From positions 1 to 61,308 of the forward strand of contig JAFLCG010000024.1 of NCBI GenBank assembly GCA_017303635.1: 61,308 bases of DNA, written 5' to 3'. Under the pieces are notes generated by a model, which searched no databases, had not been told where the DNA came from, and worked only from the letters and a program-made list of their open reading frames with translations. Numbering within the stretch: the first letter of the stretch is position 1; each line of letters starts with the position of its first letter. This stretch comes from Anaerolineae bacterium. Its GTDB lineage: Bacteria; Chloroflexota; Anaerolineae; Aggregatilineales; Phototrophicaceae. The translations under genes and the position numbers were made by a program. Shown here in pieces: positions 35,475 to 43,281 of the stretch.

Positions 35475-36337
35475 CATCTTCAACGATTTCTCGACGTGAT
35501 TTCTTGCGGCTTGCAGGGATCAGTCTGATCGCGGTCCAAGTGCCGCTGCCAATCCTTTCAGCGATACATAAACCCATGTATGCACGAGCATTTAACGCTG
35601 TACCCGTGCATTCGGCTCCTACGCTGGCAAGTGCCTTAGTTCGACATTTATGGCCCAATAGTGTCCTCGAAATTGAAGCAATAGAGTCTGGTTGGTATCG
35701 CCTCGTGGATGGTTTTGTGCCTATTGAATCTCTCCAACCGATGCATCCTTATATTCCTGATGTGGCTGATCCAGTTTTGGAGATTGGGATGCCAGTTACC
35801 GTAAGCGGACCTGCAGCAGCGGTCCGGCAGTGGTGTGCTGCGGATGCACCTTTGGTGACTCACATCGGTCATGGCGCTACAGCATATGTTGCCGATTACC
35901 TTCCTGATAAATACAGTGGATGGTATGCCATTTCAGATGCTGATCATAATGTGTTAGGTTGGACTCAGTCGATTTTCTGGTCGAGTGTGACTGAACTTGA
36001 GATTCCAGCACAATCGCATAAGGTAATGGTTAATCGCCAGACTAATGAGATAAGTGTTTATACGGCTGACCGACTGTCAATACAATCGGTATGTTCTGTC
36101 GGGGATCTTGTGGCTACGGGAGATTATCCCCTGACTGGACGACAATTCGCGACTCGGCAGGGAAGTCGATACGGTGTTCCATATTCTCTTTATGCTGATG
36201 GCCTTAGCTTGTATGGTGTCTACTGGCATAATCGGTTTGGTACTAGTCATCCTGGTCTATCAATCGAACTTCCTATTCTTACAGCTGCTACGATCTACAG
36301 CATGCTAGATGAGAAAAGTCACATCCTGGTAGTGTAG
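35471..36337 (+). CDS. Tat-exported L,D-transpeptidase-like protein lacking the catalytic cysteine
   Basis: A 288-residue protein from ATG 35471, which overlaps the preceding stop as ATGA. A twin-arginine signal (STISRRDFLRLAGISLIAV, 4-22) is clear. Residues about 40-180 look like two SH3-type wall-binding modules. Residues 183-288 follow the YkuD fold: HKVMVNRQTNEISVYTADR, then GDYPLTG, and YGVYWHNRFGTSH. In active enzymes the last motif continues SHGC-NL; here it reads SHPGLSIELP (from 259), so the nucleophilic Cys is gone while the first His (253) remains. It is probably not a cross-linking transpeptidase; it may bind wall or be a structural partner of the molybdoenzyme. Confidence 0.75.
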   Translation: MTSSTISRRDFLRLAGISLIAVQVPLPILSAIHKPMYARAFNAVPVHSAPTLASALVRHLWPNSVLEIEAIESGWYRLVDGFVPIESLQPMHPYIPDVADPVLEIGMPVTVSGPAAAVRQWCAADAPLVTHIGHGATAYVADYLPDKYSGWYAISDADHNVLGWTQSIFWSSVTELEIPAQSHKVMVNRQTNEISVYTADRLSIQSVCSVGDLVATGDYPLTGRQFATRQGSRYGVPYSLYADGLSLYGVYWHNRFGTSHPGLSIELPILTAATIYSMLDEKSHILVV

Positions 36338-36427
36338 TTCCTCGACAGTGGCGTGATCACTATGTAAGAATTGGATGCAACACTCGTTCAACCCTTCAAT
36401 CATTTGAGTTTACAGGGATGGGTCTTG

Positions 36428-38395
36428 ATGGGTATTGAAACACCGACTTTAGGGTTGGCCTTTATTGCAGGTCTACTCTCGTTTGTATCCCCGTGTGTAT
36501 TGCCTTTGGTTCCGGCATACATTGGCTATATGGGCGGGCGCATGACAAATGCGCTGTCAGCACAGGCTGCTCTGGCTAGCAGTGGCAATCGCACAATGAC
36601 ATTGCCTGGAATTGCCTCCCGCTTTAACATCTTGTTACATGGCATCTTTTTTGTTCTCGGGTTCACCTTTGTATTCGTTGTCATCGGTATGGTGACGTCC
36701 AGCCTCATCATCGCTGCTCGGGATATGATAGGGCGTTTTGGTGGGGTCATCATCATCTTGTTTGGGCTTCACTTTATGGGGGTATTGCCGGGACTGTTTA
36801 AGCGGGCGCTGGCAAATCCCAAATGGCTCAATAATCCATTTCTCACTATGGTGGTAGCGCTTCTTGGAACGGCTTTTATCCTTTGGGGTTTCACGGGCGT
36901 ATTGACTCCGGCGCTGAGCACGATAGATTTTACCGGCGCACAGCAAATCCAAATTCCGACGATTGCGGCGATCTTTACGTTGGCCGCCTTTTTGCTTTGG
37001 CTGGTATTAGGCGGTGCCTTTGTCAACCCAGGTCTGTTCTGGACGCGGCTTGTTACAGGCATTCAGCAGGCCTTCTACACGGATACACGTCGGCAGATGG
37101 CTGCGACCGGCAATCAGGGCTATCTGGGTTCATCCTTCATGGGAGTGGTTTTTGCCGCTGGTTGGTCTCCCTGCATTGGGCCGATTTTGGGGAGTATTTT
37201 CACGTTGGCAGCTTCAGGTGCGACGGATACGCTCTCAACGGGTCTGCTATTCGCAACCTATTCTTTGGGTCTGGGCATTCCATTTCTGTTGACTGCCTTA
37301 CTGCTGGATTCTGCCCGAGGTGGGCTGAAGCGCCTCCAGAAACACATGCATAAGCTCGAACTGGTCACAGGCAGCTTCCTCGTGTTGATCGGTGTGATGG
37401 TGGCGACTGGCACTCTACAAAGCCTGAGTGTTGAAGCGACTCAACGGTTTAGCGAGTTCTCGCTGCGGGTTGAAGACTGTGGTATTGGCCTATTTACAGG
37501 TGAGATTGGCTTGGATCATGCCGGTCCATGCTTTAGCGGGGCTCAACGCTTGGTTGAGATTGGTGGCACGGCTGCCGGGAACTTTAACGCGACTAACACT
37601 CAGTCGGATTTTATCTTTCGGGCGGAAGCGGGAACTGGTCTTACCATCACCTTGATTGATCGCTCTAAGACGATTGAACCTGTTGTGCGTTTGCTTGACC
37701 CAACTCGTGCTGATGTCCCTGTGATCGTCAGCCGGCCGGAGCCAGGTGCAGATTTCAATACCTATCAGATTATGACTGAGACCCTGCCAACATCAGGGGT
37801 CTATAGCCTGACAATCAGCAATCTTGCCGTATTGAAGGATGATGACGACGCAGCCTACAGCATGATTGTCCGTCAGACTGAAGCGATAGAAACTGTTGCT
37901 CCTTCTGTAACTGGGTCAAACACGCTGAGCACCATTACTGGGGCAGCAGCTAATGTCGACGAAGCCCCGTTTGGCTTGGAAGTAGGCAACCGAGCTCCGG
38001 ATTTTGCGACGGTAAATACTTCCGGTGATCCTGTCCGCCTGAGTGATTTGCGAGGGCAGGTGGTATTGGTGAACTTCTGGGCGACCTGGTGTGGTCCCTG
38101 CAAGATCGAAATGCCTTCCTTCCAAACCGTGTATGAAGAAAGACAGGATGAAGGGTTTGTGGTTCTGGCGGTCAACTTCATGGAGACCCCAGAACAGATC
38201 AATCCTTTCCGTGAGAGCCTGGGCCTCAGTTTCCCAATAGTCATGGATAGTGATGGCAGCATTCAGGAGCAGTATGGTATCAGTAGCTATCCAACAACCT
38301 TCCTCCTTGACCAAAATGGAGTGATTGTTGCGGTACATCGTGGGCCTCTTCTGGCGAATCAGCTAAGTGAACTGCTTGACGAAGTTATGGCATGA
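36428..38395 (+). CDS. CcdA/DsbD-like membrane protein fused to a TlpA-type thioredoxin
   Basis: A 655-residue fusion. Starting at ATG 36428 gives MGIETPTLGLAFIAG directly before the first helix, as in CcdA; an in-frame TTG at 36371 would add 19 residues. The CcdA part (to about 330) has the redox Cys in FVSPCVLPLVPAYIGY (Cys23) and WSPCIGPILGS (Cys249). A long insertion separates the two CcdA halves (about 140-230). Residues about 340-495 form an exterior beta domain resembling a pre-peptidase C-terminal domain. A thioredoxin domain (about 520-655) ends it with WCGPC at 554-558. It should carry electrons from cytosolic thioredoxin to exterior disulfides, as for cytochrome c maturation. Confidence 0.85.
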   Translation: MGIETPTLGLAFIAGLLSFVSPCVLPLVPAYIGYMGGRMTNALSAQAALASSGNRTMTLPGIASRFNILLHGIFFVLGFTFVFVVIGMVTSSLIIAARDMIGRFGGVIIILFGLHFMGVLPGLFKRALANPKWLNNPFLTMVVALLGTAFILWGFTGVLTPALSTIDFTGAQQIQIPTIAAIFTLAAFLLWLVLGGAFVNPGLFWTRLVTGIQQAFYTDTRRQMAATGNQGYLGSSFMGVVFAAGWSPCIGPILGSIFTLAASGATDTLSTGLLFATYSLGLGIPFLLTALLLDSARGGLKRLQKHMHKLELVTGSFLVLIGVMVATGTLQSLSVEATQRFSEFSLRVEDCGIGLFTGEIGLDHAGPCFSGAQRLVEIGGTAAGNFNATNTQSDFIFRAEAGTGLTITLIDRSKTIEPVVRLLDPTRADVPVIVSRPEPGADFNTYQIMTETLPTSGVYSLTISNLAVLKDDDDAAYSMIVRQTEAIETVAPSVTGSNTLSTITGAAANVDEAPFGLEVGNRAPDFATVNTSGDPVRLSDLRGQVVLVNFWATWCGPCKIEMPSFQTVYEERQDEGFVVLAVNFMETPEQINPFRESLGLSFPIVMDSDGSIQEQYGISSYPTTFLLDQNGVIVAVHRGPLLANQLSELLDEVMA

Positions 38396-38949
38396 CGAAA
38401 CTGCAGGTAGCAAGCCTGATTGGGGCCTTAGTAGCGTTTTCTGGGGCAGCGATTATGCTGCTCCAGACCAGTTTGCCAAAACGCACTCAGTTTATTGGAG
38501 CTTTGAGTAACGACGATCAGATAATTGCGCCGGAAATTGGTGCGTTAGCTCCTTCTTTTGAGGCCACAGCACTGATTGGTCGCATTAATCTTCGCGAGTT
38601 ACGTGGTTTTCCGGTGATTCTCAATTTCTGGGCAACCTGGTGCGAACCTTGTGTCTCTGAGATGCCATACTTACAGTCCGTCTATGAGCAGTACCGCGAG
38701 CGCAGTTTGAGGCTGATCGCGGTTAATCTGGGTGAGACCTATCCGGTTGTGGACTCCTGGGTGAAACGCAATGGGCTATATTTTGATATAGCCTTTGATA
38801 CAGATGGAGCGATTGCAACGGCTTATCGCCTGCGTGGTCAACCTTCCACGTTTGTGATTGCCCCGGATGGGCGTATTGCCAACATCTTCTACGGTGCGGT
38901 GGTGAATGGACACTTGGAGGCTGCCATAGCGCCATTTTTGAGCCGCTGA
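38392..38949 (+). CDS. TlpA/ResA-like membrane-anchored thioredoxin
   Basis: A 185-residue protein with one N-terminal helix (about 5-27) as signal anchor and a thioredoxin fold carrying FWATWCEPCVSEMP; the redox pair is Cys84 and Cys87. GQPSTFVI supplies the cis-Pro loop. ResA/TlpA proteins reduce exterior disulfides, for example in apocytochrome c. ATG at 38392 overlaps the fusion gene stop as ATGA, so this is probably its electron acceptor or a parallel branch. Confidence 0.88.
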   Translation: MTKLQVASLIGALVAFSGAAIMLLQTSLPKRTQFIGALSNDDQIIAPEIGALAPSFEATALIGRINLRELRGFPVILNFWATWCEPCVSEMPYLQSVYEQYRERSLRLIAVNLGETYPVVDSWVKRNGLYFDIAFDTDGAIATAYRLRGQPSTFVIAPDGRIANIFYGAVVNGHLEAAIAPFLSR

Positions 38950-38967
38950 TAGACTTGCGCTGCTACA

Positions 38968-38973
38968 TATAAT
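38968..38973 (+). promoter_or_regulatory. Candidate -10 for the DUF2085 gene
   Basis: TATAAT sits 15 bases before the ATG at 38989, with a CAGGGA ribosome site between. The -35 is weak. Confidence 0.4.
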
Positions 38974-38988
38974 ATCCAGGGAATAGCT

Positions 38989-39780
38989 ATGACCTTAATG
39001 ACACCGGCGCCTAAACCGAGTACGGGTCTGCGACTCAATCTCTTGCTGTTATCCCTTACGCGGCACTGGGTTCGGATAGCGTTGGTCATCATCGGGATCT
39101 ATGCAGGGTTGCCCTATGTAACACCGATGTTGATGAAGATCGGTTTGACCGGTCCTGCCAATATGCTCTATACCTTATACAGTCCTTTTTGCCACCAGTT
39201 TGCGTTTCGTTCCGCCTTTCTTTTTGGGGAGCAGCCTTTTTACCCACGTTATAACACGGGTTCGGCATTTAATTCATTTGAGTCCTATGTCGCTGGGATT
39301 CCTGAATTTGCCCCAGATCGTGTATACCCCTTTTTTGGAGCTGTAGGTGAAAACCTTGAAGGTTTTAGTGCCGGTTTTCAAGGCGCGGCTCGCTTCTTTG
39401 TGGGTAATGAGCAAATGGGCTACAAAATGACCCTTTGCGCCCGCGACGTAGCTATTTACAGTGGGATTTTCGTTGGTGGTTTGATCTATGCGCGCTTCCG
39501 GCGACGCCTTCGTCCGGTTCCCTTATGGTTATATGTCCTGCTCGGCCTGGCTCCGATTGGGATTGATGGGTTTAGTCAGTTGCTTGGCTACCCGCCGTTC
39601 AATTTATGGCCTCCGCGGGAAACACTGCCCGAATTCAGGGTGCTGACAGGTGCGTTGTTTGGGCTGATGAATGCGTGGCTGGGCTTTCCTTATCTCGAAC
39701 TTTCAATGCGGGAAACACAGGAACAAATCGAGCGCAAACTGGTACAAGCAGGTTACTCCAATTTAATTCATCGTCAGTAG
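38989..39780 (+). CDS. DUF2085 membrane protein
   Basis: A 263-residue protein with about five hydrophobic segments. YSPFCHQFAFRSAFLFG (about 64-80) and MTLCARDVAIYSGIFVGG (about 147-164) are the two conserved Cys-containing stretches of DUF2085 (CHQ...RS and CARxxxIYxG), followed by GIDGFSQLLGYP. The family occurs in archaea and Chloroflexota and has no established function; conserved Cys and His suggest metal or redox chemistry. Its position after thioredoxin genes is in keeping with that, but this is inference. Confidence 0.75.
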   Translation: MTLMTPAPKPSTGLRLNLLLLSLTRHWVRIALVIIGIYAGLPYVTPMLMKIGLTGPANMLYTLYSPFCHQFAFRSAFLFGEQPFYPRYNTGSAFNSFESYVAGIPEFAPDRVYPFFGAVGENLEGFSAGFQGAARFFVGNEQMGYKMTLCARDVAIYSGIFVGGLIYARFRRRLRPVPLWLYVLLGLAPIGIDGFSQLLGYPPFNLWPPRETLPEFRVLTGALFGLMNAWLGFPYLELSMRETQEQIERKLVQAGYSNLIHRQ

Positions 39781-39802
39781 AAAATAGCAGTTACCCCTCG
39801 AT

Positions 39803-39831
39803 TTGACGTGTAGAACAAATGTTTGTAAAAT
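39803..39831 (+). promoter_or_regulatory. Promoter giving a leaderless radical SAM transcript
   Basis: TTGACG (39803-39808), a 17-base spacer, TAAAAT (39826-39831). The expected start point, seven bases on, is the A of the ATG at 39838. Confidence 0.65.
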
Positions 39832-39837
39832 GGGTGG

Positions 39838-40983
39838 ATGAACATTGTACGAACCCCTTCCACCCTGGAGAAGCTAAACCTTGTAGGGGATACAACGGCC
39901 TTTGAACCGGCGGGTGATACCCCGGTTGCCGAAGTTCGCCGTAAACCCTCCCCGGCTGAATTGCCCTGTATCACACAAGTAGCGACTCCCCGCGGCCCCA
40001 AGTCAGTCATGAAATCGATGATGACGACGGCCTGTGAGCGCAACTGCTATTACTGCCCTTTCCGGGCAGGGCGGGGTAAGACGCCGCGGGTCACGTTCAA
40101 GCCAGATGAGATGGCCTCAGCTTTTGATGGTCTTCAACGGCAGGGCGCTGTTGACGGATTGTTTTTGTCGTCAGGCATCATCAAAGGGAGCGTGATGGCG
40201 CAGGACAAAATCCTTGACACAGTCGAGATTGTACGTAAGCGCTACGACTATCAGGGCTATGTTCACCTGAAAGTTATGCCGGGTGCCGAGTATGATCAAC
40301 TCCGACGGGCCATGGAATTAGCTGACCGTATCTCCATCAACCTGGAAGGCCCGACTGATGCACGGTTACAGGCGCTGGCCCCCAAAAAAGATTTTACTGT
40401 CGAACTCCTTCAACGCTTAGCCTGGGCGCACGAACTGCGCTCACAAGGACTGCGCGCCAGCAGCGTGACCCAGTTTGTGGTTGGCGCGGTTGGTGAGACC
40501 GATTTGGAATTGCTGAGCTTGACCGAGAAGCTGCATCGGCAGATGAGCTTGGCGCGGGCGTATTACTCGGCTTTTCATCCGGTGGTCGATACGCCGTTTG
40601 AGAATCTGACTCCGACGTTGCCAACTCGAGAATTGCGGTTGTATCAGGCCAGCTTTCTGCTGCGAGACTACGGTTGGAATGTCGAAGAATTGCAGTTTGA
40701 AGGTGAAGGTAATCTTCGGCTCGACCTTGATCCAAAGCGGGCATGGGCTGAATCTCAATTACGCCATCAACCTATTGACCTCATGCGGGCGGATCGGGGA
40801 GAGCTGATGCGCGTACCAGGCATCGGTCCCAAAGGTGCTGATTCGATCATTCGGGCGCGGCGTAAGGCTCGCCTGACCGATCTCGGTCAATTGCGTAAGC
40901 TGGGAATTCGTGCGCCAGAGCAGGCTGCGCCATATATTCTGTTAGAGGGTGGACGCCCCCCCGAACAACTGCGCCTATTCTAA
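39838..40983 (+). CDS. Radical SAM protein of the putative DNA modification/repair family
   Basis: A 381-residue protein. The cluster motif is C-x3-C-x2-C: ACERNCYYCPFRAG, with Cys66, Cys70 and Cys73. DGLFLSSGI, HLKVMPGAEYDQL and SINLEGPTDARLQALAPKKD are typical of the family annotated as 'putative DNA modification/repair radical SAM protein'. The C-terminal 60 residues carry a helix-hairpin-helix (MRVPGIGPKGADSIIRARR), a non-specific DNA-binding element. In many bacteria this gene sits beside an unusual uracil-DNA glycosylase; here a YcaQ-type glycosylase follows after 17 bases. Its reaction is not established. Start at ATG 39838 agrees with a leaderless promoter. Confidence 0.85.
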   Translation: MNIVRTPSTLEKLNLVGDTTAFEPAGDTPVAEVRRKPSPAELPCITQVATPRGPKSVMKSMMTTACERNCYYCPFRAGRGKTPRVTFKPDEMASAFDGLQRQGAVDGLFLSSGIIKGSVMAQDKILDTVEIVRKRYDYQGYVHLKVMPGAEYDQLRRAMELADRISINLEGPTDARLQALAPKKDFTVELLQRLAWAHELRSQGLRASSVTQFVVGAVGETDLELLSLTEKLHRQMSLARAYYSAFHPVVDTPFENLTPTLPTRELRLYQASFLLRDYGWNVEELQFEGEGNLRLDLDPKRAWAESQLRHQPIDLMRADRGELMRVPGIGPKGADSIIRARRKARLTDLGQLRKLGIRAPEQAAPYILLEGGRPPEQLRLF

Positions 40984-41000
40984 TCTCAAAGTGAACCTTA

Positions 41001-42245
41001 ATGATGCATCGCCCTGTCAAACCAGAACATGTCCGTCAATTGGCGATTACAGCCCAGCGTCTGGCTGGTACGCCACCTCTGCCTACAAAAGAAGCGATCC
41101 TTGATTTGGTTCGGGCGATTACATGCCTGCAACTGGATCCAACCAGCGCAGTGGCTCGTAATCAATTTCTGATTCTGTGGAGTCGCCTGGGAAGCTATCC
41201 GCGTGAATTATTGGATCAATTGTTGTGGCAGGATCGTTCTTTGTTTGAATATTGGGCGCATGTTGCTTCGATTGTGTTGACTGAAGATTTCCCAATCTTT
41301 GCGGAGCGAATGGCGAATCCTTTGCGGGGCGATTCAGGTTGGCATCAGGGAAGTCGGGACTGGATGAAGGCTAATGAAGGACTTCGCCGTTACATTTTGG
41401 AGGAATTACAGGCACGTGGCCCATTGACCTCCAAAGATTTCGAAGATAAGTCGACGACGACCTGGTGGTCGAGCGGTTGGACGAATAACCGGACAGTCAG
41501 CCGAATGTTGGATTTTATGTGGGCACACGGGGATATTCTGGTTGCCAGACGTCAGGGACAGACACGTTACTGGGATTTGGCCGAGCGTTGCTTGCCGGAA
41601 TGGACCCCTCGTCACGTATTATCTCGCCGTGAGGTGGTGCGGCAGGGAGCCATTCGTGCGATTCAGGCGCTGGGTATTTCACGCGAGAAGCATATCCGTT
41701 GGCATTTTGTCCGGGGTCGTTACGAAGATCTGACCAGTGTGCTTGAAGAGTTGGTTGCAGAAGGGGTTCTGATCTCAATTCGTATCGATGGTGCTTCAAA
41801 GCAGTGGTCAGGAAACTGGTACTTGCACCGGGATGATGTCAGTTTGCTCGAAGGCATAGAAAAGGGAGATTTCGAGCCACGCACGACCCTCTTGTCCCCA
41901 TTTGATAATCTGATTTGTGACCGGGCCTATACCGAACTGGCCTTTGACTTCTATTTCCGTATTGAGATTTATGTTCCCAAACCGAAGCGCCAGTATGGTT
42001 ATTTTGTGATGCCTATCCTGCATGGTGACCAACTCATCGGGCGGATTGATCCGCTGATGAACCGCAAAACAGGTACTTTGGTGATCAATAATGTCTATGC
42101 TGAGCCGAAGGCACGTGTTAATGCCAGCACGGGCCGAGCGGTCGCCGCTTCGATTGCGGATCTGGCACATTTTCTGGAGGCTGAACGTATAGACTACGCT
42201 GGTCAGATACCGGAAGGTTGGAAGAAATCCCTGCGTTCCGGGTAA
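41001..42245 (+). CDS. YcaQ/AlkX-like winged-helix DNA glycosylase
   Basis: A 414-residue protein of the HTH_42 (formerly DUF1006) family. ITCLQLDPTSAVARNQFLILW contains Q44-L45-D46, the QxD catalytic motif of the AlkX/YcaQ branch, which unhooks interstrand DNA crosslinks and removes alkylated bases. Tandem winged-helix segments follow (LEELQARGPLTSKDFEDK, then IRAIQALGISREKHIRWHFV) and the conserved LLSPFDNLICDR. Two adjacent ATG codons are possible starts; I take the first. It is co-transcribed with the radical SAM gene, so the pair may act on the same DNA lesion. Confidence 0.8.
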   Translation: MMHRPVKPEHVRQLAITAQRLAGTPPLPTKEAILDLVRAITCLQLDPTSAVARNQFLILWSRLGSYPRELLDQLLWQDRSLFEYWAHVASIVLTEDFPIFAERMANPLRGDSGWHQGSRDWMKANEGLRRYILEELQARGPLTSKDFEDKSTTTWWSSGWTNNRTVSRMLDFMWAHGDILVARRQGQTRYWDLAERCLPEWTPRHVLSRREVVRQGAIRAIQALGISREKHIRWHFVRGRYEDLTSVLEELVAEGVLISIRIDGASKQWSGNWYLHRDDVSLLEGIEKGDFEPRTTLLSPFDNLICDRAYTELAFDFYFRIEIYVPKPKRQYGYFVMPILHGDQLIGRIDPLMNRKTGTLVINNVYAEPKARVNASTGRAVAASIADLAHFLEAERIDYAGQIPEGWKKSLRSG

Positions 42246-42283
42246 AATCGCCCTAGCCGATTTACTTGGAAACAGGAATGATC

Positions 42284-43216
42284 ATGATCTTCTGCATTAC
42301 GCCTAACCCGGCGTTGGATATTACGATGGTAGTGCCGGATTTTACGCTGGCTCAGGTGCAGCGTTCGCGCCATACGGTGGTGGCCGCTGGTGGTAAAGGG
42401 ATCAATGTTGCTCGTGCCATTCAGAATCTGGGTGGCGAACCGATTTGTGGTGGATTTCTCGGTGGTCATACGGGTGACCGGATTGTAGACCTCATGCATG
42501 ACGAAGATCTACCACATGTTTGGACCTTCATCAAAGCAGAGACTCGAACCTGTTGTATTGTGGCAGATACAACCAGCGGTAAAGCAACTGTCATAAATGA
42601 TTACGGTCCTACAGTGAGCGATGCAGATTGGGAACACTTCATCCACGATGTGAAGCATACTGCTGAAGGTAAAAGCTGCATTTGCTTTAGTGGCAGCCTG
42701 CCCCCAGGTTCACCAATGGATCAATTTGTCGGTCTCGTGCGCGATTTGAGCACAATCGGGCATACCATCTGGGTAGATACCAGTGGAAAATCCTTACAGG
42801 CCATGATTGGCATTCCGGGTATTGGTATTAAAGTGAACGATGATGAGGCTGGAGCTATTCTCGGCCGCACTCTTGCGACTCCAGATGATTGCGCCGGTGC
42901 GGCGGCTGAATTTGTCCAGCATGGCGCCAGCGGAGTTGCCATCACGCTAGGTGCACGTGGTGCGGTTTATGCTGATCCTCATGGGGCTTGGTTAGCGGTT
43001 CCTCCCGCAGTCAAGGTCATGGATGCAGTCGGCAGCGGGGATTCGTTTCTGGCCGGGCTGGTGGTAGGTATCACACGGCCAATGCCGGGTAACGAGGCAC
43101 TGGCTTATGCGACGGCTGCAGGTACTGCCAATGCCATGTCAGTTGGTGGTGGGGCTTTTACACGTGCAGAATTTGAGTCGGTTCTGGTCGAGACACAGGT
43201 TACTCGACTGTCGTAG
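42284..43216 (+). CDS. PfkB-family hexose kinase, 1-phosphofructokinase-like
   Basis: A 310-residue protein. MIFCITPNPALDITM is the family N-terminus, GGKGINVARAIQNLGG the substrate-binding glycine loop, and AVGSGDSFLAGLV the catalytic site, with Asp253 as the base. The family includes FruK, LacC and 6-phosphofructokinase-2; which substrate cannot be told. ATG 42284 is chosen because AGGA lies six bases upstream; earlier in-frame ATG and TTG codons are too close to that site. TAAAATCGCCC at 42243 is a -10-like element. It stands alone before ddl. Confidence 0.82.
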   Translation: MIFCITPNPALDITMVVPDFTLAQVQRSRHTVVAAGGKGINVARAIQNLGGEPICGGFLGGHTGDRIVDLMHDEDLPHVWTFIKAETRTCCIVADTTSGKATVINDYGPTVSDADWEHFIHDVKHTAEGKSCICFSGSLPPGSPMDQFVGLVRDLSTIGHTIWVDTSGKSLQAMIGIPGIGIKVNDDEAGAILGRTLATPDDCAGAAAEFVQHGASGVAITLGARGAVYADPHGAWLAVPPAVKVMDAVGSGDSFLAGLVVGITRPMPGNEALAYATAAGTANAMSVGGGAFTRAEFESVLVETQVTRLS

Positions 43217-43222
43217 CGTGGA

Positions 43223-43250
43223 TTGACCATTCAGGCAGCACCGCTATAAT
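43223..43250 (+). promoter_or_regulatory. Promoter of ddl
   Basis: TTGACC (43223-43228), a 16-base spacer, TATAAT (43245-43250). The message begins near 43257. A four-codon frame ATG-CCT-GAA-AGG-TAA (43260-43274) lies just after it and contains the ddl ribosome site. Confidence 0.65.
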
Positions 43251-43281
43251 CGCCCTGTTATGCCTGAAAGGTAAGTCTGTT

